Below are positions 17,869 through 25,299 of a stretch of DNA of 64,000 nucleotides, piece by piece; within the stretch, counting starts at the first letter, position 1, and each line of letters begins with the position of its first letter. A program made the position numbers and the translations under genes. This DNA is from Micromonospora phaseoli (GTDB taxonomy: Bacteria > Actinomycetota > Actinomycetes > Mycobacteriales > Micromonosporaceae), in contig NZ_FNYV01000017.1 of NCBI RefSeq assembly GCF_900109115.1, positions 39,479 to 103,478 on the forward strand, in the 5' to 3' direction. Under the pieces are notes generated by a model. The model saw only the letters and a list, made by a program, of their open reading frames with translations, was not told the origin of the DNA and made no database searches.

Positions 17869-19143
17869 TCAGCGGGCGCAGATCTTGCTGATGGCACCGG
17901 CGATGTCGTGCATGTCGCGTTCGCCGCCGAGAAAGGTGCTGTGGTGGGTCTGCACCGTGTGCGCGGCGAGCCACTCGGTCTTCGGGTAGGAGCGGTCGCG
18001 GTGGATTGCGGTGAACCGCTCGGCCAGCGGGGCGAGCAGCGGTTTGGTCCACGGTTGCAACAGGCGGCTGCGGTGCAGCGGCTCGTCCGTGACGTAGAAG
18101 CGCCTGCCCAGCTCGGCGGTGAGCGCGGTGGCCACGGCGCCGTTGTCCATGGCGGCAGGCAGCTCGTCGAAGATGATCGTGCCCTCGTAGATGGAGGTGC
18201 GGGTCTGCGCCGGGGCCGGCTGCAGCAGACGTACCTCGTCGAGATCGGCGACCAGCTCGGTCAGCAACGCGTAGTTCCGGTTGCGGACATCGTGCTGCTC
18301 GTCCAGGGCAGCCAACTGCGCACAGGCGACGGCGGCGGAGAACTCGCTCATGCAGAAGTTCGCCCCCTGTACGCCGGCGCTCTCCTCCAGATCCAGCTCA
18401 CCCGGGGGGGTGGCCCGGCTGCGGTAGCGGCGGGAGTCGGCCCGCAGCTCCTGAAGGACCGGCGCGAGCGTGTCGTCGTCGGTGACCACCGCCCCGCCCT
18501 CCCCGCAGCTGAGGACCTTGCCGTGCTGGAAGCTGAAGCAGCCGAGCCGCCCGAACGAGCCGGCCTGGCGGCCCTGCCAGGTGGCGCCGTGCGCCTGGGC
18601 GCAGTCCTCCACGACGGAGATTCCGTGAGGTGCGGTGACCGCGTCGAGCGCCGGGATGTCGGCCATGTTGGAGGCCCAGTGAACGGCGACGACTGCTCGC
18701 GGTTCCACCGACAGGTCGAGGTCTTCCGGCCCGACGCATCCGGTGTCGAGGTCGACGTCCACCAGCACCGGCACCAGGCCGGCGCGCAGCGCGGCGGTGG
18801 CGGACGCGGTCCAGGTCAGGGCAGGGACGAGCACGGCGTCGCCGAATCCCAGGCCCAGCGATTCGAGGGCCACCACCAGGGCGCTCGACCCGTGATCCAC
18901 GGGTACGCAGTGGCGGGTGCCGACGTAGCGGGCGAAGTCGGCGGCGAACCGGCGCTCGAAGAGTGCCGTGTCGCCGTACGCAGGGCTGCTGATCGCCCAC
19001 CGCCCGCCGTGCAGCACGGCGGAAAGGTTGCGCTCGGCGTTCGGGGCGGGTACCGGCCAGCGGGGCCAGGGCGTCTCCGGCGGGCGGTACGGCCGGCCGC
19101 CGTCGACGGCGAGCCGCCGGTCGAGTGGGATCGAGGTCGTCAT
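17869..19143 (-). CDS. DegT/DnrJ/EryC1 aminotransferase of the inosose (StsC/AHBA synthase) type
   Basis: The 424-residue fold-I PLP enzyme has WASNMADIPALD, VVEDCAQAHGATWQGRQAG, SFQHGKVLSCGEGGAV (PLP lysine at about residue 208) and a C-terminal THHSTFLGGERDM. The SFQxGKxLxxGEGG version of the motif is typical of L-glutamine:scyllo-inosose aminotransferases and AHBA synthases rather than nucleotide-sugar aminotransferases. It would make scyllo-inosamine or a similar aminocyclitol. It is the first gene of the minus-strand operon. Its ATG 19143 lies 21 nt from a pair of SARP-like heptads with no clear ribosome site, so a leaderless transcript is likely. Confidence 0.87.
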   Translation of the reverse strand: MTTSIPLDRRLAVDGGRPYRPPETPWPRWPVPAPNAERNLSAVLHGGRWAISSPAYGDTALFERRFAADFARYVGTRHCVPVDHGSSALVVALESLGLGFGDAVLVPALTWTASATAALRAGLVPVLVDVDLDTGCVGPEDLDLSVEPRAVVAVHWASNMADIPALDAVTAPHGISVVEDCAQAHGATWQGRQAGSFGRLGCFSFQHGKVLSCGEGGAVVTDDDTLAPVLQELRADSRRYRSRATPPGELDLEESAGVQGANFCMSEFSAAVACAQLAALDEQHDVRNRNYALLTELVADLDEVRLLQPAPAQTRTSIYEGTIIFDELPAAMDNGAVATALTAELGRRFYVTDEPLHRSRLLQPWTKPLLAPLAERFTAIHRDRSYPKTEWLAAHTVQTHHSTFLGGERDMHDIAGAISKICAR

Positions 19144-19164
19144 GCCATCGACACTGGTGCCGGT

Positions 19165-19193
19165 CAATACATTGTCCGTACACATCGGATACT
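19165..19193 (-). promoter_or_regulatory. SARP-type heptad repeats for the minus-strand biosynthetic operon
   Basis: On the minus strand, AGTATCC (19193-19187), TGTACGG (19182-19176) and TGTATTG (19171-19165) follow one another with 4-nt spacers, an exact 11-bp period. A possible -10 box CAGTGT lies 8 nt further at 19156-19151 and the ATG follows 7 nt later. This spacing is the known layout of SARP-activated promoters. Confidence 0.7.
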
Positions 19194-19210
19194 GCCGCCG
19201 CCGGTGAGCG

Positions 19211-19228
19211 TGTATCAGCGCTGTATCG
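19211..19228 (+). promoter_or_regulatory. SARP-type heptad repeats for the plus-strand operon
   Basis: TGTATCA (19211-19217), spacer GCGC, TGTATCG (19222-19228) form an 11-bp-period direct repeat. Eight nt downstream is a weak -10 candidate GAACCT (19237-19242), 6 nt before ATG 19249. It mirrors the arrangement on the opposite strand, so one SARP probably activates both operons. Confidence 0.7.
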
Positions 19229-19248
19229 CGCTGGTCGAACCTCGGGAC

Positions 19249-20355
19249 ATGAGCCGATCCCCGCAGACACCCCGCAGCCAACCGACCGCACCCCGCGTCG
19301 CGGAACGCGGCGTCTCCGTCGTCATCCCGGTGAAGGACCGGGTGACCGAGATGCGCCGGCAACTGGGCAGCCTCCAGAGCGCCATCCGGAACTGTCCCGA
19401 GCCGGTGGAGGTGGTGGTCGTCGACGACTCGGGCCCGGCCGCCGCCGCCGCGCACCGGGCCGCCTGCGCCGAGTACGGCGCGCGCTACGTGCGCGGTCCC
19501 CGGCACGTCGGCGCCAAGCGCAACCTGGGCGTCCAGCACTCCCGCTACGACCTGCTGCTGTTCACCGACTCCGACTGCCGGGTGCCCGCCGACCTGATCA
19601 CCCGGTACGCAGCCCGACTGCGGGACAGCGGCGAGGAGGTGGCCGGGGTCACCGGACCGGTCCTGGTGGAGCCCGGCAGCAGCGCCTTCTTCCGGGTGAT
19701 GAGCCGCTCGTACCTGCTGCTCGGCGACCTGACCCGGCCGCTGCACCACGAACGGGTGTCCTGGGGCGCGACGGCGAACACTGCCGTGAAACGGTCCGCG
19801 TTCACCACGGTGGGTGGGTTTCCCGAGGACTCCCCGATGCCTCTCGGCGGCGAGGATCTGCACCTTGGCCTGGTGCTGACCGACGCCGGGTACGTGCTGC
19901 TCGCCGATCCGGACGGGGTGGTCACCCATGACACCTCGGTCGCCGACACGCTGGCCGCCGTGGCGTACCGGTTCACCACGTACGGGCGCTCCGAGCAGTG
20001 GCTCTGCGTCGTCCACCCGCACCGGCGCCGGTTCGTGCTGAACACCGTCAGCACCCTCACCCTCACCGCAGCGGTCGGGCTGCTGACCGCACGGCGTACC
20101 GGTGGTCGCAGCCTGCTCGCGGTGCCGGCCGTCGCGGCGGCGCTGGTCGCCGCGAAGACCCCGGGTCGGCTGGGCGGGGATCGTGGCCCCCGGGCTGTCG
20201 CCGAGTCGGTGGCGTGCGCCGCGATCGAGACCCTCTTCGACGGGGCCGCGTTCGTCACCGCGCTCCGGATGCGCCGCCCCGACCTGCTCTTCACCGGCTT
20301 CCGCGCGCCGGACGAGGCCGACTACCAGCCGGTTGCGGAACCGGTGGCGGCGTAG
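19249..20355 (+). CDS. Membrane-associated family 2 glycosyltransferase
   Basis: The 368-residue GT-A-type transferase has SVVIPVKDR at about residue 25, VEVVVVDDSG, GAKRNLGVQHSRYDLLLFTDSDCRVP (DSD metal motif, about 108) and GGEDLHLGLVL (ED/catalytic base region). A hydrophobic stretch near residues 265-310 (LTLTAAVGLLTA, LLAVPAVAAALVA) suggests membrane attachment. It probably glycosylates the cluster product or an intermediate; donor and acceptor are unknown. ATG 19249 lies only 20 nt after the heptads without a ribosome site, consistent with leaderless expression. Confidence 0.85.
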   Translation: MSRSPQTPRSQPTAPRVAERGVSVVIPVKDRVTEMRRQLGSLQSAIRNCPEPVEVVVVDDSGPAAAAAHRAACAEYGARYVRGPRHVGAKRNLGVQHSRYDLLLFTDSDCRVPADLITRYAARLRDSGEEVAGVTGPVLVEPGSSAFFRVMSRSYLLLGDLTRPLHHERVSWGATANTAVKRSAFTTVGGFPEDSPMPLGGEDLHLGLVLTDAGYVLLADPDGVVTHDTSVADTLAAVAYRFTTYGRSEQWLCVVHPHRRRFVLNTVSTLTLTAAVGLLTARRTGGRSLLAVPAVAAALVAAKTPGRLGGDRGPRAVAESVACAAIETLFDGAAFVTALRMRRPDLLFTGFRAPDEADYQPVAEPVAA

Positions 20356-20364
20356 GGGGTGGCC

Positions 20365-21804
20365 ATGTCGAGCATCCTGCCGCTGGCCCCGAGCCAGCAG
20401 ATGATGTGGGAGTTCATGACCGCGCTGCACCCGGCACGCCCCGGCGCCACCCGGCTGGTGGTGGTGGAGTTCCGCCGCCTGCGGGGCACGCTGGACGCGG
20501 CGGCGCTGCGCCGGGCGATGCAGGACGTGGTGGACCGGCACGACGCGCTGCGGATGCGGTTCGACCGCATCGGTACCCGACCCGCGGTGCGGATCCTGCC
20601 CCGGGTCGCCTCCCCACTGGAGTACGTCGACCTGTCCGGTGAGCCGGCGCCGGTGCAGCAGGCCCGCATCGAGCAGATCGCCTACGAGCACCGCACGGTC
20701 GAGTTCGATCCCGGCCGGGCCCCGCTGTGGCGGGCCGCGCTGATCCGGCTCTCCGAGACCGAACACGTCCTCGCGCTCTGCTTCTTCCACATGGTTTCCG
20801 ACGGGTGGTCCTGCCGGGTGTTCGTGGAGGACCTGTTCCACGCGTACGCCGCCCGGCTCGGCGCAGGCGCGCCGCAACCGCCGCTGGGCGTCGACTTCAG
20901 CGGCCTCGGCGCGATCCAGGAGGCGGAGTTGACCGGCGGCGGGCCCGACGCGGCGACCCGGGCCGGATACTGGCGAGACCAGTTGCGGCCGGTCTCCCCG
21001 TACCAACTGTTCCCCGCCTCCCCGCCCGCCCCGGACGCCGATCTGAGCGCCGAGGTGGCCACCCGGTTCGCCTTCCCGGCCGAGATCAACGCGCGGCTAC
21101 GGCCGGCGGCCCGGCGCGCCCGGACCAGCCCCTACGTCCTGCTGCTCGCCGCCTACCTGGTGCTGCTGTCCCATCGGGCCGGCCGGGAGCGGATCGTGCT
21201 GGGCACCACCACGCTCGGCCGGGAGAGCCCGCTCTCCCAACGCCTGATCTGCCAGTTCACCAACAACGTGTACGTGCCGGTGACCATCTCGCCGGACGCA
21301 CCGATCGGCGACGTGGTCGGCGCCGCGCACGCCGCGCTGACCGCGGCCATCGACCACGTGGCGCCCTTCCACCGGGTGGCGAGCGCGGTCCGGCCGGACT
21401 TCCCACGGTTACGCCCGTGGCCGGACAGCCATCTCTTCGACGCGTGGTTCCAATCCGCCGCCTCCGCATCGCCGGTGATCCACTGCCCCGGGCTGCAGGT
21501 CGAGCCGATCGACGTGACGGCCCGCCCCACCCCCGGTACGCCCGCACCGGTGGTCGCCGCCGACGTGCCGGCCGACTGCCTGCCGACCTGGCTGAAGCGG
21601 GGCTCCCCGATCGTGGTGGTGGACGACGACCGAACCGGCGGGGTCTTCATCCGCAACCGCAGCTTCTTCGACGACGAATTGGTACGCGGGCTGATCGACG
21701 ACTACGTCGCCGTCGTCTCGACGCTCGTCACCGACCCCGGCCGGTGTCCGGGGCAGTTGCGGCTTCCTGACGGCGCGTGCTTCTTCGATCACGTCGCGGG
21801 GTAG
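20365..21804 (+). CDS. Stand-alone NRPS condensation-domain protein
   Basis: The 479-residue protein is one complete condensation domain: LPLAPSQQMMWEF (C1), RHDALRMRF (C2), FFHMVSDGWSCRVFVEDL (C3, about residue 142), YWRDQL, TTTLGRESP (C4) and ICQFTNNVYVPV (C5). The HHxxxDG motif reads FHMVSDG: the catalytic second His is kept and the first His is Phe. It could join a carrier-bound acyl group to an amine, providing a second acylation step beside the BtrH-like enzyme. It lies 9 nt after the glycosyltransferase; ATG 20365 follows AGGGGGT (GTG 20359 is the alternative). Confidence 0.85.
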   Translation: MSSILPLAPSQQMMWEFMTALHPARPGATRLVVVEFRRLRGTLDAAALRRAMQDVVDRHDALRMRFDRIGTRPAVRILPRVASPLEYVDLSGEPAPVQQARIEQIAYEHRTVEFDPGRAPLWRAALIRLSETEHVLALCFFHMVSDGWSCRVFVEDLFHAYAARLGAGAPQPPLGVDFSGLGAIQEAELTGGGPDAATRAGYWRDQLRPVSPYQLFPASPPAPDADLSAEVATRFAFPAEINARLRPAARRARTSPYVLLLAAYLVLLSHRAGRERIVLGTTTLGRESPLSQRLICQFTNNVYVPVTISPDAPIGDVVGAAHAALTAAIDHVAPFHRVASAVRPDFPRLRPWPDSHLFDAWFQSAASASPVIHCPGLQVEPIDVTARPTPGTPAPVVAADVPADCLPTWLKRGSPIVVVDDDRTGGVFIRNRSFFDDELVRGLIDDYVAVVSTLVTDPGRCPGQLRLPDGACFFDHVAG

Positions 21805-21872
21805 GAGGGGAGAGGGCTGCCGGAGAGGGGCGAGCACGACGATCCAGGCCGACTCGGGAGAGGTACGAGACC

Positions 21873-23090
21873 ATGACGGACACCTCGACGAACCAGGACA
21901 CCGACGATCGGGCGGCACCACCGGTGTCACGCTCCACCGTCCAGGCCCGCTACTCGGTGGTGCTGCTCTTCGTCATCATGGGCCTGGCCATCGGCGGTTG
22001 GTCCGCGCGGGTGCCGGACGTGCGGGACGCGGTCGGCCTCGGCAACACGGGCTGGGGGCTGGCGAACATCGCCACCAACGCCGGTGAGCTGATCTCACTG
22101 GTGGTGGTCGCGGTGCTGATCAGCCGGATCAACACCCGCCGCCTGGCACTGGCCGGTGCCGCGCTGATCCTGGTCAACGCGCCGCTGCTGGCCGCGTCCA
22201 CCACGGTCGTGGCGCTGGTCGGTGGGCTCGCGGTCTGGGGCTTCGCCGCCAACCTGCTGGCGACGCCGATGAACGCCCAGTCGGTCGAGGTGCAGAAGCA
22301 GTACGGACGGCCGATCCTGTCCACCTTCCACGCCGGCTTCAGCGTCGGCATGTTGGTCGGCGGGCTCTGCGGCACCGCTGCGGCAGCCGCCGGCCTCTCC
22401 CCGTCCGCCCAGATGGCGATCACCAGTGTCCTGCTCGGCGTGATGCTCCTGGGTACGCAGCGGTGGCTGCCGGATACGCCCCGCCAGGAAACCAAGGACG
22501 GTGAGGCCCGGCGGCGGCTGCGTGACCGGTTCACTCCCCAACTGCTGCTGCTGGCGGCGATCGCGTTCCTGGCGGCCTTCGTGGAGATGGCCGGCGCGCA
22601 GTGGAGCGCCCTGTACGCCACCGAGGTCGCCGCTGCCGGCGCGGTGCTCGCCGCGGCGACGTACACCTGCCTCTCGCTGGCTGCCACCGTCGCCCGGTTG
22701 TTCGGCGACCGGCTCGCCGGCCGGTTCGGGCGGGTGCGATTCGTCCGGGCCTCGGCCCTGGTCGCCGCCGGTGGCCTCGCGCTGCCGTTGACGATTCCGC
22801 ATCCCGCCGCCGTGATGGCCGGATTCGGGCTGCTCGGCTTCGGCCTGGCGTGCGTGACGCCGACGGTGCTCGGGATCGCCGGTGAGCAGCCCGGCCTGAC
22901 CTCGGGCGAGGGCGTCTCGGTCGTGGCGATGGGTCAGTGGCCCGGGATGCTGCTGGCGGCGCCCGTCATCGGCCTGCTCGCCGGCGCGATGGACCTGCGT
23001 TCGGCGTTCGTCGTGGTGGTCGTGATGGCGCTGAGCATCGTGGCGCTGATGGGCCGGGTACGGGCCGCAGCGCTGCCCGGCGAGGCCTGA
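21873..23090 (+). CDS. MFS transporter (YbjJ-like), probable product exporter
   Basis: The 405-residue protein has about 12 hydrophobic segments and features of the YbjJ/FucP-like MFS group: GGWSARVPDVRDAVGLGNTGWG, NLLATPMNAQSVEVQ, STFHAGFSVGMLVGG and ARLFGDRLAGRFGRVRFV. It is the last gene of the divergent plus-strand operon, 68 nt after the condensation domain, with GGGAGAGG before ATG 21873. Export of, or self-resistance to, the cluster product is the simplest role. Confidence 0.85.
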   Translation: MTDTSTNQDTDDRAAPPVSRSTVQARYSVVLLFVIMGLAIGGWSARVPDVRDAVGLGNTGWGLANIATNAGELISLVVVAVLISRINTRRLALAGAALILVNAPLLAASTTVVALVGGLAVWGFAANLLATPMNAQSVEVQKQYGRPILSTFHAGFSVGMLVGGLCGTAAAAAGLSPSAQMAITSVLLGVMLLGTQRWLPDTPRQETKDGEARRRLRDRFTPQLLLLAAIAFLAAFVEMAGAQWSALYATEVAAAGAVLAAATYTCLSLAATVARLFGDRLAGRFGRVRFVRASALVAAGGLALPLTIPHPAAVMAGFGLLGFGLACVTPTVLGIAGEQPGLTSGEGVSVVAMGQWPGMLLAAPVIGLLAGAMDLRSAFVVVVVMALSIVALMGRVRAAALPGEA

Positions 23091-23103
23091 GAACGGGTCG
23101 CGC

Positions 23104-23796
23104 TCAGCCGCCCCGGGCGACCGGGCCGATCAGTTGACGCTCGGTGCCGGTCATGCTGAGCATCACCCACTGCACCTTGCCCTTGGTGATCAGACCGACC
23201 ATCTCCGGGTGCAGCTGGGTGAACCAGTTCTGCACGCTCACCAGCCCGAGGGCGTTCGCGGCCGTGGCGGCCTCGGTGCCGGTGAGCCGCTGGAGCACCA
23301 CGATGTCACTGCGTACCAGCACCTCGACGTCCCAGCCGGCCAGGTCGTCCCGCACCACCAGGGTGGCCCGCCAGGGCGCGCTGAGATTGGTGTCCGGCCC
23401 GGTCACCGGACCGGTGTCGATCACCACGAGCTGCGGCTCGGTCGGGGTGGCCGGCACCGGGGGAGCGACCCCGGGCGGGAGGAACGAGGCGATCTCCCGG
23501 CCGATGACACAGCGGCGCAGGAAGGCGTCCCACTCCTGTTCCCGAGCGGTCTGGATGAACAGTCGGGCGCCGAGCGCGAGCGACCGGAAGGCGAGCAGTT
23601 CGGCCGCGCGTACCCCGCCGGTCAACATCAGCCGGGTCGGCTCGGCCCGGAACACCCGCAGCCCCACCGGCTCCTGCTGCCGGTTGCGGCCGACCACCAG
23701 GCCGCCGCCGCCGGCGACCAGGTTCAGCCCGGCGACCGTGGCCCCGTCGGCGACGTGCAACCCCATCCGGCTGCCGGGAAAGGCGACGCTGTTCAC
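23104..23796 (-). CDS. Conserved protein of unknown function coupled to eccE
   Basis: This is a 230-residue soluble protein that I do not recognise. It has a glycine-rich start (LNLVAGGGGLVVGRNRQQ), a middle region of alternating hydrophobic strands (VVIDTGPVTG, WRATLVVRDDLAGWDVEVLV) and a charged C-terminus. GTG 23796 overlaps the eccE stop by GTGA, so it is translationally coupled to eccE and probably belongs to the secretion system, perhaps as a cytosolic accessory. It is the last gene of its operon and converges on the MFS gene with a 13-nt gap. Confidence 0.7.
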   Translation of the reverse strand: MNSVAFPGSRMGLHVADGATVAGLNLVAGGGGLVVGRNRQQEPVGLRVFRAEPTRLMLTGGVRAAELLAFRSLALGARLFIQTAREQEWDAFLRRCVIGREIASFLPPGVAPPVPATPTEPQLVVIDTGPVTGPDTNLSAPWRATLVVRDDLAGWDVEVLVRSDIVVLQRLTGTEAATAANALGLVSVQNWFTQLHPEMVGLITKGKVQWVMLSMTGTERQLIGPVARGG

Positions 23797-25268
23797 CGCA
23801 GGAAGCCTCCGAACGGCAGGGTGGCGGCCACACCGTGGGCGTGCTCGCCGTCGAGTCGTTGCAGGCGACCACCGTGATCGCGGATCGCCTCGTACAGTGC
23901 CCGGTCGGCGGCGGCGAGTGCGGTGGCGTCGGTGCCGATGAGCCGGAACGCCACCTCCACCACGGCATCGTCGGCACCTGGACGACCGTTCTCCCGCGCG
24001 ACGGAGATGGACACCACGCCGGCCGCGGCGGGTAACCCGCGCAGCAGGGGATCCACCTCCCACGCCCGGCCCGGCCAGTCGACCAGGCGGTAGCAGCTCT
24101 GCGGGGTGCCCTGGGCCGACCAGCTCCGCCAGCTCTCCCGGGCCAGCGGCCGATCTCCGCTCACCGGAGCGGCGGTTAGGTGCGTCAGGTGGGCGACGGT
24201 GGCGAGCACCTCGTCCCGGTTGAGCAGGCGGGCCGCCGCCCGGTCCTGGCGTAGCTGGCGGCGGGTCCGCCGGATCGCCGCGGTGAGCGCCGGGCGCAGG
24301 TCGTGGTCGGCGTGGAAGTCAGGAGTACGCGGGGCCTGGAGCACCACCCAGGCCTGCCGGCTGGCGGGCACGACCCCGTTGGTCAGTTCCCGGTACGCCC
24401 GGTCCACCGCCGACGCGCGGGCCCGAGGCGCCGGGGTGACCTGGATCAGCACCTGCACCGTCACTGCCGGGGTCTTCGAGTCGGCGGCCGGCAGCAGCGA
24501 CATCGGCGACGGCAGGGCCTGCGGCGCACCCATGAGCAGCGCACCCTCGGTCGGGTCGACCTCCAGCACCGCACTGAGCCCGTGGCGATGGGTCAGCAGC
24601 ACGGCAGGCTGGTCGTCGATCTCGACCTGATCCAGCTCGACGCTGCGCTCCAGGTGGGTCAGCAGCTGCCAGGCGCTGTCGGAGCCGGTGGCAGCGAGTT
24701 GACGGCTTCGGCCCCGGAAGGCCCACCAGACCGCCAGCCACTGGTAGAGCCATCGGTCCCGGTGCCGCAACACGGTGGGGGAGAGCAGCACCACCGCGGC
24801 GGTGCCGACGGCGATGGTCAGTGGCATGCCGTGCGGTGTGGCCGCCAGCACCGCCGCCGCGCCGGCCTGCCAGGCCACCAGCGCAGCGACGTGGATACCG
24901 GCGATCCGGGGCTGCCGTCGGTGCGGGCGTACCACCGGGGTGGTCGCCACGGCCTCGTCGGCGGGCTGCTGCGTCGCGGCGGGCCCGGCCGGTGGAGCGG
25001 GCCGGCTCTGCACCGCCGCCCGGGCAGCCGGGACCGCAGCCTGAGCCGCCGCAGCGGCCTGACTGGTGTACGCGGTGCCGGCGGTGGCCCGTCCGTGCCC
25101 GCGCTGGGCCGCCCAGCTGTGCCCCGGCCCGGCGCCGCCGAGCGTCGGTGCGGGGGCCGGCGCGCCCGCCTGCTGCTGTGCCGTCCGTTGCTGTGGTGGC
25201 GGTGCCGCCGCGCCCGGGTGATGCTGCCAACCCGGCTCGCCCGGCTGGGCCGCACCCGGATGCGTCAC
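23793..25268 (-). CDS. eccE: Type VII secretion protein EccE
   Basis: The 491-residue protein has an Ala/Pro/Gln-rich N-terminal 140 residues, then two adjacent membrane helices (about 150-195, IAGIHVAALVAWQAGAAAVLAATP and LTIAVGTAAVVLLSPTV), then a cytosolic domain. This is the EccE topology. EccE borders the ESX membrane complex around EccB, EccC and EccD. The start is GTG 25268 with GGGAGG upstream; the open frame further 5' overlaps the eccA end and is non-coding in style. It lies 31 nt after eccA. Confidence 0.82.
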   Translation of the reverse strand: MTHPGAAQPGEPGWQHHPGAAAPPPQQRTAQQQAGAPAPAPTLGGAGPGHSWAAQRGHGRATAGTAYTSQAAAAAQAAVPAARAAVQSRPAPPAGPAATQQPADEAVATTPVVRPHRRQPRIAGIHVAALVAWQAGAAAVLAATPHGMPLTIAVGTAAVVLLSPTVLRHRDRWLYQWLAVWWAFRGRSRQLAATGSDSAWQLLTHLERSVELDQVEIDDQPAVLLTHRHGLSAVLEVDPTEGALLMGAPQALPSPMSLLPAADSKTPAVTVQVLIQVTPAPRARASAVDRAYRELTNGVVPASRQAWVVLQAPRTPDFHADHDLRPALTAAIRRTRRQLRQDRAAARLLNRDEVLATVAHLTHLTAAPVSGDRPLARESWRSWSAQGTPQSCYRLVDWPGRAWEVDPLLRGLPAAAGVVSISVARENGRPGADDAVVEVAFRLIGTDATALAAADRALYEAIRDHGGRLQRLDGEHAHGVAATLPFGGFLR

Positions 25269-25299
25269 CGCACCTCCCTCCCTGACCAGCACGGCATCG

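Noticed and set aside
17869..21006. A 1045-codon minus-strand open frame covering the aminotransferase and extending antisense through the glycosyltransferase and condensation genes
   Set aside because: Only the part from 19143 down has family sequence (DegT). The rest is low-complexity antisense shadow of two well-supported plus-strand genes.
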